From positions 1 to 64,000 of the forward strand of contig DUMZ01000015.1 in NCBI GenBank assembly GCA_012839565.1: a stretch of 64,000 nucleotides of DNA, in the 5' to 3' direction. The notes under the pieces were generated by a model, which saw nothing but the letters and a program-made list of their open reading frames with translations, ran no database searches and was not told where the DNA came from. Positions 8,701 to 16,715 of the stretch are shown here, piece after piece. Each line of letters starts with the position of its first letter. The first letter of the stretch is position 1. Position numbers and translations under genes: made by a program. This DNA is from Anaerolineaceae bacterium. Its GTDB lineage: Bacteria; Chloroflexota; Anaerolineae; Anaerolineales; Anaerolineaceae.

Positions 8701-10285
8701 TGTCCGCGTCATAGGGGCGTTCCTGTGTAGTGTCGCTGCCAGCGTCTGTGGCAACGAGCGCGCCCATGACAGGTACGTCAGCATCTTCAACGTTGAGATC
8801 ATAGACCCAACCAGCAACGATTCCACCGGGTACAGGGCCACAAGGAACGGCTACAGGATCAGATACACTAAATTCAACATCGTCAATGTACCAGCCAGGT
8901 CGGTTGCCACTGTAGTCTGATTTAAATTCAAAGCGGAACTGGAATCCAGCGGTTGCGTAATCAGAGGAAAGTTCACGGCGTTGAGCTTTGTAGGCACCGC
9001 CAACAGTGTCTTGTCGTTTAATGTTGTCTTCAATGAGGTTGAAGGTGATACCGCCATCGTTTGACGCGTAGAGTCGTCCGACGTCCCAGTTATAGGTAGC
9101 GGATTCTGTTCGCAGCCAGTCCATCCATTCTACGACGACACCTTTGCCAGCATAGTTAGAAAGATCCATGACTGGTGAGGTGATGTAGCTGACTTCATTA
9201 GAGTTGTAATCACCAGACAGGTTCGTTGCCCAGACGTTGGGATCGGAATAGGCGGCACCAGGACCTGACGTAGGAGCGCCTTTCGCCCAGCTGTTCTCAC
9301 CGGTGCCTGAGCTGCCAGTGGTCCATTCCTCTTCACCCGCGGCACCATCAAAGTAATAGGCACCCACTTGAGTAGGCGGTTCTGACATTACTACCGCAGC
9401 AATACCGATATCATCGATATACCAGCCATCGCGCAGACCACTACTGTCTGATTTGAACCAGAAGCGGAATTGGAAGGTGTCAACATGGTAGATATCATCG
9501 ATAATGATGCGTTCCTGGCGGTAGGCAGTATCCTGGCGTGGGTAAGGACCCCAAACGGTGGTCCAGGTTGTGCCGTTGGCTGTGAATTCAACGCTGGCAA
9601 CATCCCAGGTGGAGGTAGCACTTTCAGTATAGAGCCAGTTCCACCATTCGATAAAGACGACTGCTTCGGCAGGTACAGTGCTAAGGTCGATAACAGGACT
9701 CATCGCCCAGCTTAGTTCGCTGTTGTTATATTGACCAGCAGGGTTGGTTGCGATACCGTGGGTACCACTGATGGCATATCCGGGACCGCTGGTGAACTCA
9801 CCCCATGCCCATGAGCTGTTCTGACCACCAAAGGTAAAGCCTTGTTCGCTGTCTTCAAAATCGAAGAATACATCATATTGGGGCTGATAACCGGGGGCGG
9901 TACAGGAATCAGCAACGTTCAGGCCGACGTTCAAAGTGGTGTTTGCATCGAATGTATAGGTTTGGAGGAAGGGAATATAACCGGGAAGCTCGGCTTCAAA
10001 TTTAAAGGTGTATTCAACTCCTGTTTCTACCACGACTTGGTAGTCTCCGGTGAATGGGTCTGAGTAGAAGATTTGCTCTCCACCAGGACCTGTAACGGTG
10101 ACTTTGGCATACAGAGGATAACCGTGTTTGGCGCCCCCAAATATACCGCCATCTTTAATGAAACCAGAAACTGTTGCTTCTGCTTGTGGGAGGTTCTCTG
10201 CTCTTGCGGTAATCGGCGCAATGCTGAAGAGCATTCCGACGATGATGATCAAGGAGAGAATTTTAGTTAAGGTAGTTTTTCTCAT
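5777..10285 (-). CDS. Giant secreted surface protein with regulatory-like, MAM-like and duplicated propeller-like modules
   Basis: 1502 residues. A signal peptide (MRKTT start, AEN near residue 30) is followed by a carboxypeptidase-regulatory-like domain, two tandem MAM-like or immune-inhibitor-like jelly-roll modules (each with a YIDD motif), another regulatory-like domain, and two copies of a long unit. Each unit starts near a GDDDEY-type or YQELYP region, contains an AGDFLG...LY propeller-like segment with YAQGMDYDE, and ends with PWL-EDP. A further regulatory-like domain separates the copies. The C-terminus carries YIYLPM, a tail type I associate with Chloroflexota secreted proteins. No protease triad is present. 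The start at 10285 has AAGAAGGATG upstream. Much of it is paralogous to the C-terminal half of the S8 protease at 9-3497. Adhesion or substrate binding is plausible; function is not known. Confidence 0.75.
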   Translation of the reverse strand: MRKTTLTKILSLIIIVGMLFSIAPITARAENLPQAEATVSGFIKDGGIFGGAKHGYPLYAKVTVTGPGGEQIFYSDPFTGDYQVVVETGVEYTFKFEAELPGYIPFLQTYTFDANTTLNVGLNVADSCTAPGYQPQYDVFFDFEDSEQGFTFGGQNSSWAWGEFTSGPGYAISGTHGIATNPAGQYNNSELSWAMSPVIDLSTVPAEAVVFIEWWNWLYTESATSTWDVASVEFTANGTTWTTVWGPYPRQDTAYRQERIIIDDIYHVDTFQFRFWFKSDSSGLRDGWYIDDIGIAAVVMSEPPTQVGAYYFDGAAGEEEWTTGSSGTGENSWAKGAPTSGPGAAYSDPNVWATNLSGDYNSNEVSYITSPVMDLSNYAGKGVVVEWMDWLRTESATYNWDVGRLYASNDGGITFNLIEDNIKRQDTVGGAYKAQRRELSSDYATAGFQFRFEFKSDYSGNRPGWYIDDVEFSVSDPVAVPCGPVPGGIVAGWVYDLNVEDADVPVMGALVATDAGSDTTQERPYDADNDGLYYFFQPTVGAVAEDVEFTVSKDKYGTVVEERAITPEIVNRQDFRIGSGWIVANPEALERAIFLGDDDEYSTLTLHNKGAAYGSYEIIEVDYGYEPLYQPAPKPTVSIPAFTGEIPHSDEPSSIFRDPKLTTAYQGPLTLELSPNAAKFGITQAPAATAAELLSDTLWHWPDLTLPTTYENRGSTGAATYLFAGDFLGGDYSKLYAISYNNGNMYTVDTETAAATEIGYVTRPSGTTYSGLTGANGFFYGVGTECGTRSVLTKVFTDASMEEIGVISGATCLIDIVYIPSENMLYGVDLVDDMLWKIDPETAAGTVVGSVGVNANYAQGMDYDEVNDVIYWASYHSIPELRVIDRTTGASASIGAFPSGTEIDSYAIHAYGGGGGGAIPWLDEDPVEGVVLPGESDQIQLTWSVKDIDQPGDYFGELRIKTDTPIEVPPIPVTLHVWRPYNYGNIKGTVEAFEKCDVNPAPAAEVTVNFYRDGELHKSTVTGEDGYYSYAVQAGTYDVEFVYEGYVTGRVDGVVLGNSEEVFVDFTLRHDSPCLTYTPDFVYQELYPNQLAEQFLTFTNVGAQDAIFEISELVGEGPVPYAYGQPKFIEVKQHVAPRRLNIPEYTGPSLAVANPTTEAKPNALAPLPGATIQLNENAAQYGITEVVPAYAAHLFPSPQTYAKFPDVSVPGTWTQFGTPEGKIYAGDFLGDDFTKLYVVDNDTKMLKTVDVETGAHTSIGTISTPSGNVTGMAGADGYFYATTSNCGSDSTLFKIHPNGDTETIGMISSASCAIDIAYIPSENMLYVVDLVTAALHKFAPDNPGGSTQVGSGLGYSPKYAQGMDYDEINGILYWAACSDNDYSELRIIDTVSGNSVKVGDHPSGELDAFSIAGSSGGGPIEPGDIPWLEEDPTAGVVFADGGTVDVTLTFDSTGLVWGDYFGALSIANAPDPKITIPVQLRILPFNYIYLPMIQIYFAPPVH

Positions 10286-10360
10286 TTTCACATCCTTCTT
10301 AATAGTATTTTTTGGATTTGTTTTAATGTACTGAACAGGTAATTTCATTATTGTTTGCCA

Positions 10361-10370
10361 AGCACCTCCT
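10361..10370 (-). promoter_or_regulatory. Conserved leader motif AGGAGGTGCT (copy 2)
   Basis: Identical to the 10-mer at 3577-3586 and at nearly the same distance (76 bases) from its start codon. A TTG or ATG lies downstream, but spacing and reading frame do not clearly define a leader peptide. Confidence 0.4.
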
Positions 10371-10378
10371 TATATTTC

Positions 10379-10459
10379 GATATTATCAACATCAAATAAG
10401 TGAAACTTTCAAAAACGTACATTCCCCATCTACGTTAGTAGCAGGGGATTGATAATATC
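10379..10459 (-). promoter_or_regulatory. Long inverted repeat in the leader of the surface protein gene
   Basis: GATATTATCAA (10379-10389) and TTGATAATATC (10449-10459) are perfect 11-base inverted arms enclosing about 59 bases, which contain a nested AACGTA/TACGTT pair. It lies wholly within the predicted 280-base leader and just upstream of the AGGAGGTGCT motif. It could be a regulatory RNA stem or an operator. Confidence 0.5.
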
Positions 10460-10573
10460 TAGATTGATTATTAATATGCTTTCTACAAGGTTTTTTATAA
10501 ACACTTGTATACTAATTGGCTGGATTTTAAATAGGACATGGCAGCCCTTACCAAACCTATTAATACAAATGAA

Positions 10574-10602
10574 ATTATAGGTTCAAAACGAGAAAGTGTC
10601 AA
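10574..10602 (-). promoter_or_regulatory. Consensus sigma-70-type promoter for the surface protein gene
   Basis: Minus strand TTGACA (10597-10602), 17-base spacer, TATAAT (10574-10579). The spacer contains TTTTGAAC as in the promoter at 3728-3756, so the two promoters look homologous. Transcription would start near 10567, leaving a leader of about 280 bases. Apart from this leader, the gap 10286-10677 contains no gene I can see. Confidence 0.8.
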
Positions 10603-10677
10603 GATAACAGCCAATAAATAAGACAGGCTTTAACAAAAATCATAGATGAGAAATTAAAGCCAAAACAGGCAATTTGT

Positions 10678-11922
10678 TTAATTAATTTCTTTATCTCGAT
10701 TGATTTTTCGAATCAGACGTTGTTGACGGTGTTTGAACCGTTGATATGAAACGGAATCGGTCTGGTTCGTTAATGCGAGGTGGATAAGGGCTTTTTGGCA
10801 AAGTTCAAGAGCTAAATGGAGTTGTTTGGATTTATGTTCGTGGTATTTGGCAAGCTCTTCGATGGCATGGAGATTGTAATGCGTGGCAGCTTCTTCCCAA
10901 AGCGGAATGGCATGCTGACTAAGGTTTTGACGCTTTAACAGGCTGGCTTGTTGGAGAATGTAACGTAAACGGAGGGCGGTATCTTGCTCGTGGTGCTGTG
11001 AGTGCTTATATAATTTGTTGGCGATTTCGGGTTCGTGGAGTTGTTCGAATATCTTTCCAAGCGAGTAAACATCAACGGGATAGGGCAGGTTGGCGTTGAA
11101 AGGGTCTTCGAGAATATCAGCAATCAGGCTGAACAGGGCGGTTAAGCTAAGAACATCTTCCTGGTTGTGATAAAAGACCCCTTTTAATGGTCTCGCGTCA
11201 CCAGTATGAAGATAGTTTTTGTAGAATTCGGGTACCAGATAGCCTGGAACTTCGCCATCCAGGCGGTAATATTGAAGGATTTCCTGTTCGATATTTTCCA
11301 GGCGACATTGGGAGAGACGCAAACGCCAAAGCTGCCGGCTGACAGTGAGTAAATCGATGTGGTAAATATTGATAAACGGGCTGGGAATCCTTTGCAGAAT
11401 ATGACGGGTGTTTAGGATGGGAATATCGAAGGCTTTGCCATTGTAGCTGACGACAGCTTTCATGTCAGCGCAGAACTGAGAGATGGCATGCAGGAAGGCT
11501 TCTTCTTCGGATGGGTTTCTAAGAAAAAACTGTTCAAGCAGCAGGTCTGTGCCGGTGAATTTTGCCAGGCCGATCATAAAGACCATTGTGCCGGTGCCAC
11601 CTGAGAGGCCAGTTGTTTCGGTGTCAAGAAAAATTAGGTTTTCAAGCTTGATATTTTCGTGCTCTGGGATGTTTGCCCAGGCCAATATACGTTTGAATGT
11701 ATCGCTTGGGATTATATTATGCGTGCCATGCGTATAGCTTAGTGGAAATTGCTTGCGTATAGAAATGATGTCGCCAATGGGGGTTCGCGTTTCGCTGCAA
11801 TTTAGGACGGATTCAATTGGAAATTCGTCTGTTTGGTGTGGCTTGGCTTTTTCTTGTTCCTGAACTCCAAACTTGACGCCGAGTTTGCGTAATTGTTCGC
11901 TTAGGTTTTGCCAGTCGCTCAT
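10678..11922 (-). CDS. mrfB: MrfB/YprB-like DEDDh exonuclease with TPR-like tail
   Basis: 414 residues. The central RNase H-like exonuclease domain (about 95-270) shows FLDTETTGLSGG (metal Asp and Glu), SYNGKAFDIPIL (second Asp) and FYHNQEDVLSL near its end, the pattern of DEDDh nucleases of the YprB family. The C-terminal 130 residues are helical and TPR-like. It overlaps the helicase gene upstream by four bases (ATGA), indicating coupled translation. In Bacillus subtilis the homologous pair MrfA/MrfB repairs mitomycin C damage independently of UvrABC; I infer a similar DNA repair role. It is the last gene of a five-gene minus-strand run. Confidence 0.85.
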   Translation of the reverse strand: MSDWQNLSEQLRKLGVKFGVQEQEKAKPHQTDEFPIESVLNCSETRTPIGDIISIRKQFPLSYTHGTHNIIPSDTFKRILAWANIPEHENIKLENLIFLDTETTGLSGGTGTMVFMIGLAKFTGTDLLLEQFFLRNPSEEEAFLHAISQFCADMKAVVSYNGKAFDIPILNTRHILQRIPSPFINIYHIDLLTVSRQLWRLRLSQCRLENIEQEILQYYRLDGEVPGYLVPEFYKNYLHTGDARPLKGVFYHNQEDVLSLTALFSLIADILEDPFNANLPYPVDVYSLGKIFEQLHEPEIANKLYKHSQHHEQDTALRLRYILQQASLLKRQNLSQHAIPLWEEAATHYNLHAIEELAKYHEHKSKQLHLALELCQKALIHLALTNQTDSVSYQRFKHRQQRLIRKINRDKEIN

Positions 11923-14426
11923 ATCAGTCCTTTGAGCAGCGCGATGCCTTCAGATTTGCCACCGTAGCCTTGTTCGCCAACTGGTCCAACGCAGGCAGGG
12001 CAGCCTTCGGCGCAAGGGCAGCTTTCAATGGCTTCTGTGGCGCGTGTGAACCAAAAGCTTTGTTCTTCATACAATTTACGGGATAGTCCTAATCCGCCAG
12101 GCATGCCGTCGTAGACCAAAATGGCAGGCAATCCATTGGCAAGGACGGACTTTGGTTCAGCAAGACAGCCGATATCCTCTGCATCGCACATGATTAAGAG
12201 CGGCGCCAGATTGCGAAGCGCATTTGTTGCGGCGGCAAGTCCACTGCGGATGCGAACGTTAATTTCCGCCAAACTATGACAACCTGGGCAAAGGGTGACC
12301 AGGTTACTGGCTTTGTTGGCGAGCTGAGGGTCGCCGAAGGACTTGAAAGGTTGAATATGATGGACATGCAGGCTGGCACTGGCGAAGCTTTTCCCGCACG
12401 CGCGACACCGATAGTTATCGCGTGCGATGATTTTCTCCCGCAGTTTTTGCCAGTTTGTGCCATAGTCGTTATCCGTCGCGGTCCATTTGCCATCATCTTT
12501 AAGTTGGTTCAGGAAGCCTTGCTTTAGGCTAATCCAAAAACCGACTGTTGTGAGTTCACTGGGTGGCAGGTTGAGTGATTCAACTCCGAGTACTTCGTTG
12601 GTATGCCAGCGGAGTTTTTTGAAACTGTTTATCTCAAATTTCAGGGAGAGATTTCCATAATTGCTTTGATAGTTTTGATGGTCTTCTTGCGTGATTACGG
12701 AAAAGTTTTCTATGCTGGTACTCAGGTTGGGGATGGTGTAATAATCTGTGCTAATAGCTTCAAGCAAACACTCACCTTTATCAATATCAAGCGCGTTTAC
12801 CTTATAAGTGTCAGCGTCATGCAAATAGATTGCACCAGGATGCACAAACCAAGACGCTGAAGATGCGTCAATTTCGCCGATTGTTTGGGCGTGTTGATTT
12901 GTAATACATTTGAGGGTCACGATATTGGGCGTTGTCGCGCGTAGCGATACATTTGCGGAGGGATAGTCATCGCTGATGAAGTAGTACTTGTCGTTTTGTT
13001 GGTTAAGCACCGCCTGCTGTGAGAATAATTCCAAAATGCTGCGTAATAAATAGGGGTCGACATTCCCGAAGCCTTCGTTAGCGCTAAAGGGTAATTCAAA
13101 TGTCGCGCAAAGGATATGTTGTGTGAGAATGGAAAGGTTATTGGGGTCAATTAAGGCGTTTTCTGGGTTTTGCCCAGTGAGATAATCGGGGTGATTGGCA
13201 AGATATTGGTCAAGCGCGTCGGGGGTAGAAATAAGAATGGCGACGGCGCTTTGATTTTTACGACCGGCCCGACCGGCGCGTTGTTTGGTCGTGGCGATTG
13301 AACCCGGATAGCCAAGTAAAATAACTGATTCTAAGTCACCGATATCTATACCTAATTCTAATGCTGATGTTGAGGCAACTGCTAAAAGCTTAGACTCACG
13401 AAAATCCCTTTCTATTTCGCGCCTTTCATCTTTAAGGTAGCCACTGCGGTAGCCACGAACCCTATCGAGCAGATGAATGGGTAATGAATCGCGCAAATAG
13501 CTTAAGGTCATTTCTACTGTGCGACGGGTGCGGGCAAAGATGAGTGTTTGGATGCTGTTAGCAATCAGTTCCTTGCTGAAGTTTACAGCCGTGTTTAGGG
13601 CACTTTTGCGGATTCCGAGTTGTTGGTCGACAAGTGGTGGGTTGAAGATGATGAATTGTTTTTCGCCCTGTTGTGAGCCATCATGATCAATGACCTGGAC
13701 AGATGTTTCAGTGAGGTTTTCAGAAAGTTCCAGGGGATTGCCGATTGTCGCGGATGTGAGGATGAATTGGGGGTAAGCGCCATAAAAGGCGCAAATACGT
13801 TTGAGTCGTCTGATGACATTGGCGAAATGCGAGCCAAAGACACCACGGTAACTATGCATTTCATCAATAATAACGAAGCGCAGATTGGATAAAAAGCGAT
13901 GCCATTTTGTGTGATGGGGCAAGATGCCTTGGTGCAGCATATCGGGGTTAGTCTTTAAAATATTTGCACTTTTGCGTATAGTAATGCGTTGGTTTTGAGG
14001 TGTGTCACCATCGTAAATGGCTGGTATGAATATGTTTTGAATATTGGCGGTGTTTCTTAAATCGTTTAGATTGTTTAGCTGGTCTTGTGCCAGCGCTTTA
14101 GTAGGATAAATATAAAGCGCGCAGGCGTTAGGATTTTGTATAATGTGGTTGATGACAGGCAGGTTGTAAGCGAGTGTCTTACCGCTGGCGGTGCCAGTCG
14201 CAATTACGACATTTTTACCTTCTTCTACTGACTTAAATGTTTCGAGCTGATGGGAATAAAGATGGGTGATACCGTTTTTATCTAATGCACCTGTAAGCTT
14301 TGGGTCCAGATTTTTAGGGAATGGGAACGCTTTGGCATCAACCGCTGGCGTTACAATCCATGCGCTTACATTATCGGTAAACGATTGGCTGTTTTTCCAT
14401 TTTTCTAAAACTTGGTTTAGATCCAT
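11919..14426 (-). CDS. mrfA: MrfA/YprA-like DEAD/DEAH helicase with an inserted HNH nuclease domain
   Basis: 835 residues. Helicase motifs: ATGTASGKT (Walker A, near 80), IIDEMHSYRG (motif II), LTSATIGN (III) and QRAGRAGR (VI). The C-terminus has the family's MZB-type zinc site CPCAEGCPAC (about 803-812). Between these, at about 659-718, lies an HNH module: RDNYRCRACG, LHVHHIQPF, NLVTLCPGCH, with two CxxC pairs and a His-His core. As far as I know, canonical MrfA lacks this. Homology to MrfA resumes directly after it (RSGL...LLIMCDAEDIG). The start is ATG at 14426 (a TTG one codon upstream is possible); the ribosome site is weak. It probably unwinds damaged DNA for MrfB; the HNH may add a nick. 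Confidence 0.85.
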   Translation of the reverse strand: MDLNQVLEKWKNSQSFTDNVSAWIVTPAVDAKAFPFPKNLDPKLTGALDKNGITHLYSHQLETFKSVEEGKNVVIATGTASGKTLAYNLPVINHIIQNPNACALYIYPTKALAQDQLNNLNDLRNTANIQNIFIPAIYDGDTPQNQRITIRKSANILKTNPDMLHQGILPHHTKWHRFLSNLRFVIIDEMHSYRGVFGSHFANVIRRLKRICAFYGAYPQFILTSATIGNPLELSENLTETSVQVIDHDGSQQGEKQFIIFNPPLVDQQLGIRKSALNTAVNFSKELIANSIQTLIFARTRRTVEMTLSYLRDSLPIHLLDRVRGYRSGYLKDERREIERDFRESKLLAVASTSALELGIDIGDLESVILLGYPGSIATTKQRAGRAGRKNQSAVAILISTPDALDQYLANHPDYLTGQNPENALIDPNNLSILTQHILCATFELPFSANEGFGNVDPYLLRSILELFSQQAVLNQQNDKYYFISDDYPSANVSLRATTPNIVTLKCITNQHAQTIGEIDASSASWFVHPGAIYLHDADTYKVNALDIDKGECLLEAISTDYYTIPNLSTSIENFSVITQEDHQNYQSNYGNLSLKFEINSFKKLRWHTNEVLGVESLNLPPSELTTVGFWISLKQGFLNQLKDDGKWTATDNDYGTNWQKLREKIIARDNYRCRACGKSFASASLHVHHIQPFKSFGDPQLANKASNLVTLCPGCHSLAEINVRIRSGLAAATNALRNLAPLLIMCDAEDIGCLAEPKSVLANGLPAILVYDGMPGGLGLSRKLYEEQSFWFTRATEAIESCPCAEGCPACVGPVGEQGYGGKSEGIALLKGLI

Positions 14427-14438
14427 CAAAGATGCAGG

Positions 14439-15287
14439 CTATTTATTTGCCTTCTTTTTCTTTTTAATCGCGCTGGAAACGAGTATATCCATGATTGGAT
14501 AAACCAAATTACCCAGGGTCGTGCCCAAAAGATAAGTAAGTTTCGCATCAATACCGGGGACAATCGCATACTTTTTGCGGGAAACAGCTTTAAGTACGGA
14601 GTGGGCAACCAGTTCAGCGGAAATGGGCTTATCGGAGTTGGCGATTATATGCGTCTCGTATGGCTTAAATTGACTTTCCCAGGCCAGCTGGGGTGTGTCG
14701 GTGTCAGGCGGGTAAACGATAGAGACATTGATTCCCCTGGGTTTCATTTCAGCGCGTAAAACGTCTGTGAAACCACGCACAGCGAACTTGGCGCCAGAAT
14801 AAGCGGTGTAGCCAAAAACGCCCAAAACACCTGCCAGAGATGAAAAGTTGACGATATGCCCACTGCCACGTTCCAAAAAGTACGGTAAAAGCAGTTTGGT
14901 CATCGTCACGGTGCCGTGATAGTCGATATCCATGGTCCACTTGAAGATGTCTAAATCGAGTTCTTCGACATAACCCGGACGGGCGACGCCGGCGGCATTG
15001 ATTAATACGTCTGGGACGGGGTTATCTTTCAGGTAAGCTGGAATGATCTCACAAAGGCGTTCGGTGTCCGCGACGTCAGCGGAGAGTATTTCGACTGTTT
15101 GTTGTGGCTTGACAGCAAGAACTTGAAGCTTGTGTTTGGCTTCTTCAAGTTTTTCCTGGTTGCGTGCCAAAAGGCAAACGGAGGCTCCCATTTGCATAAG
15201 CTCTTGCGCAATGCTAAAGCCGATGCCACTGGAGCCTCCGGTAATCAGTACATTTTTATTTTCAAAGTATTTGCGTGCCTTTTTCAT
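14439..15287 (-). CDS. SDR oxidoreductase resembling 3-ketodihydrosphingosine reductase
   Basis: 282 residues. NAD(P)-binding TGGSSGIGF at residues 15-23, NAAG near 100, catalytic Ser in NFSSLAG and the YSGAK active-site motif. The stretch YPPDTDTPQ after the active site is characteristic of ketosphinganine reductases (KDSR/FVT1), and the C-terminus is hydrophobic with a Lys-rich end, suggesting membrane association. It overlaps the FmdB gene by four bases. A role in lipid or sphingolipid-like reduction is inference; no serine palmitoyltransferase-like gene is in the window. A general SDR acting on another ketone is possible. Confidence 0.75.
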   Translation of the reverse strand: MKKARKYFENKNVLITGGSSGIGFSIAQELMQMGASVCLLARNQEKLEEAKHKLQVLAVKPQQTVEILSADVADTERLCEIIPAYLKDNPVPDVLINAAGVARPGYVEELDLDIFKWTMDIDYHGTVTMTKLLLPYFLERGSGHIVNFSSLAGVLGVFGYTAYSGAKFAVRGFTDVLRAEMKPRGINVSIVYPPDTDTPQLAWESQFKPYETHIIANSDKPISAELVAHSVLKAVSRKKYAIVPGIDAKLTYLLGTTLGNLVYPIMDILVSSAIKKKKKANK

Positions 15288-15505
15288 CTACAACTCCCGC
15301 AATTGTGGCTTGAACATGAAGAACAACTGGCGCTGCCTTGACCAAGATTACGTCCGGCACTATAGGCATTTACCAGTGAGATTAAACGTTTGCTGTCATT
15401 ATTTGCACAAGCGGGACATTTCGCTGGCTGATCTGCCTGACAAATGGAACGTAATAGTTCAAAATGTTTTCCGCAACTTTGGCACTCGTATTCGTAAAGA
15501 GGCAT
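15284..15505 (-). CDS. FmdB-family zinc ribbon protein
   Basis: 73 residues. It begins MPLYEYECQSCG and has a second CPAC pair, the two-CxxC zinc ribbon of the FmdB family of putative regulatory proteins. The C-terminal tail is Ser/Cys-rich (SCSSCSSHNCGSC), common in this family. It overlaps the next gene by ATGA and follows the dehydrogenase gene by 12 bases, so it is part of the operon. Biochemical function of the family is unclear. Confidence 0.85.
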   Translation of the reverse strand: MPLYEYECQSCGKHFELLRSICQADQPAKCPACANNDSKRLISLVNAYSAGRNLGQGSASCSSCSSHNCGSCR

Positions 15506-15517
15506 GCTACACCTTGC

Positions 15518-16537
15518 TTAAGCGTATCGTTGACGAATAGCTGGGATGAGATATTCGTTGATGGCGCGTTCAAAGTCATAATCAGGTTGCCAGTCCCAGT
15601 CTTTTCGGGCGGCGCTGTCGTCAATATCGGCAGGCCAGCTATCTACGATGCCCTGGCGATTGACATCAGGCACGAAGTCGATATCCGCATTCGGGAAGGC
15701 GGCTTTGGTGACTTCGTAAATTTCCTGTGCAGTTGGACTAAAGCTGGTGACGTTGTAAACAGTCTGGGTGAGGCGTTTGCGGTCAGCGGCGTGGAGCATG
15801 ACGAGTGACTTAATGGCATCCGGCATCACCATGAACGGCAAGGTGGAGTCTGGACGGACAAAGCAGTTGTAATGTCTGTTACTCGCTGCGGCATGAATCA
15901 TTTCAGGACCGTAATCGCTGGTGCCACCGGTGGGCATTGTGTCAGCGCTGATGAGGCCTGGGAAGCGTAGCGCGCGAAAATCTACGTAAGGTCGTTCGTC
16001 AGGCGCATAGCTAAGTTGTTTGTAGTGGCTGTTGAAGTAACGGCCAAGATTCTCGCAGTAGAGTTTGTTGATACCGTACATGGTTGTGGATTGAACATAG
16101 TCATTTTCTTTGACTTTTCCAGCCTGAGCTTTAACTTCAAGGTTGGGAATCGCATGTACCGCAATTGAACTAGGATATATGAATTTGACTGGTTTACCTG
16201 TCTTTTCCATCTTCATTGCACATAGCTTTAGTAAGTTCATCGTCCCATTGACGTTTATGTTATGTGCGAGAACGGGATCATGTTCGGCTTTGGTGGAAAG
16301 GATTGAAGCAAGATGGTAGACAGTGGTGATATTGTGATTTTCGAAGAGTTCTGTAAGTCCAGCCAGATCCTGAACGTCCATTGCCAGGGGATGGGAAACA
16401 AACGGCTGTAGTTCTTCTGAAAGCGGACGGCGGCTAAAGGCGATTATTTTCTTATGACCAACTTTTGCAAGATGCTTGATAAGCCCATGTCCAACTTCTC
16501 CATTAGCACCAGTAATCAAAATAAAATCTTCGTTCAT
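15518..16537 (-). CDS. NAD-dependent epimerase/dehydratase family, L-threonine 3-dehydrogenase-like
   Basis: 339 residues, extended-SDR fold: GANGEVGHGL nucleotide site at residues 10-19 and a YGINK catalytic motif near 155. The C-terminal half resembles SDR-type threonine dehydrogenases: TGGTSDYGPEM, LPFMVMPDAIKS, YNVTSFSPTA and DSWPADIDDSAARKDW. These enzymes oxidise L-threonine to 2-amino-3-ketobutyrate. GGAG precedes the start. It heads the five-gene run that ends with mrfB. The usual partner, an alpha-oxoamine synthase (Kbl-like), is absent, so another substrate remains possible. Confidence 0.75.
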   Translation of the reverse strand: MNEDFILITGANGEVGHGLIKHLAKVGHKKIIAFSRRPLSEELQPFVSHPLAMDVQDLAGLTELFENHNITTVYHLASILSTKAEHDPVLAHNINVNGTMNLLKLCAMKMEKTGKPVKFIYPSSIAVHAIPNLEVKAQAGKVKENDYVQSTTMYGINKLYCENLGRYFNSHYKQLSYAPDERPYVDFRALRFPGLISADTMPTGGTSDYGPEMIHAAASNRHYNCFVRPDSTLPFMVMPDAIKSLVMLHAADRKRLTQTVYNVTSFSPTAQEIYEVTKAAFPNADIDFVPDVNRQGIVDSWPADIDDSAARKDWDWQPDYDFERAINEYLIPAIRQRYA

Positions 16538-16702
16538 CGAATACTCCTTTGCGAGATATGTTTAATTTTTGACAATAAAAAACAACGCGTAGAAAACATG
16601 GTGTAAAGTTTCGTTTAAATGTAAGCTATCGCGTTTGTGCTTATTATTTGTCATGTCTGAGAATAATATACCACGAAGATGACGTTTATCGTCGAATTCA
16701 AG

Positions 16703-16708
16703 TAAAAT
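16703..16708 (+). promoter_or_regulatory. -10 box placing the start codon at the transcript 5' end
   Basis: TAAAAT followed by seven bases and then ATG at 16716. With usual spacing the transcript would begin at or one base before the start codon, so the mRNA is predicted to be leaderless. No Shine-Dalgarno sequence fits. Confidence 0.5.
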
Positions 16709-16715
16709 TAAACCC

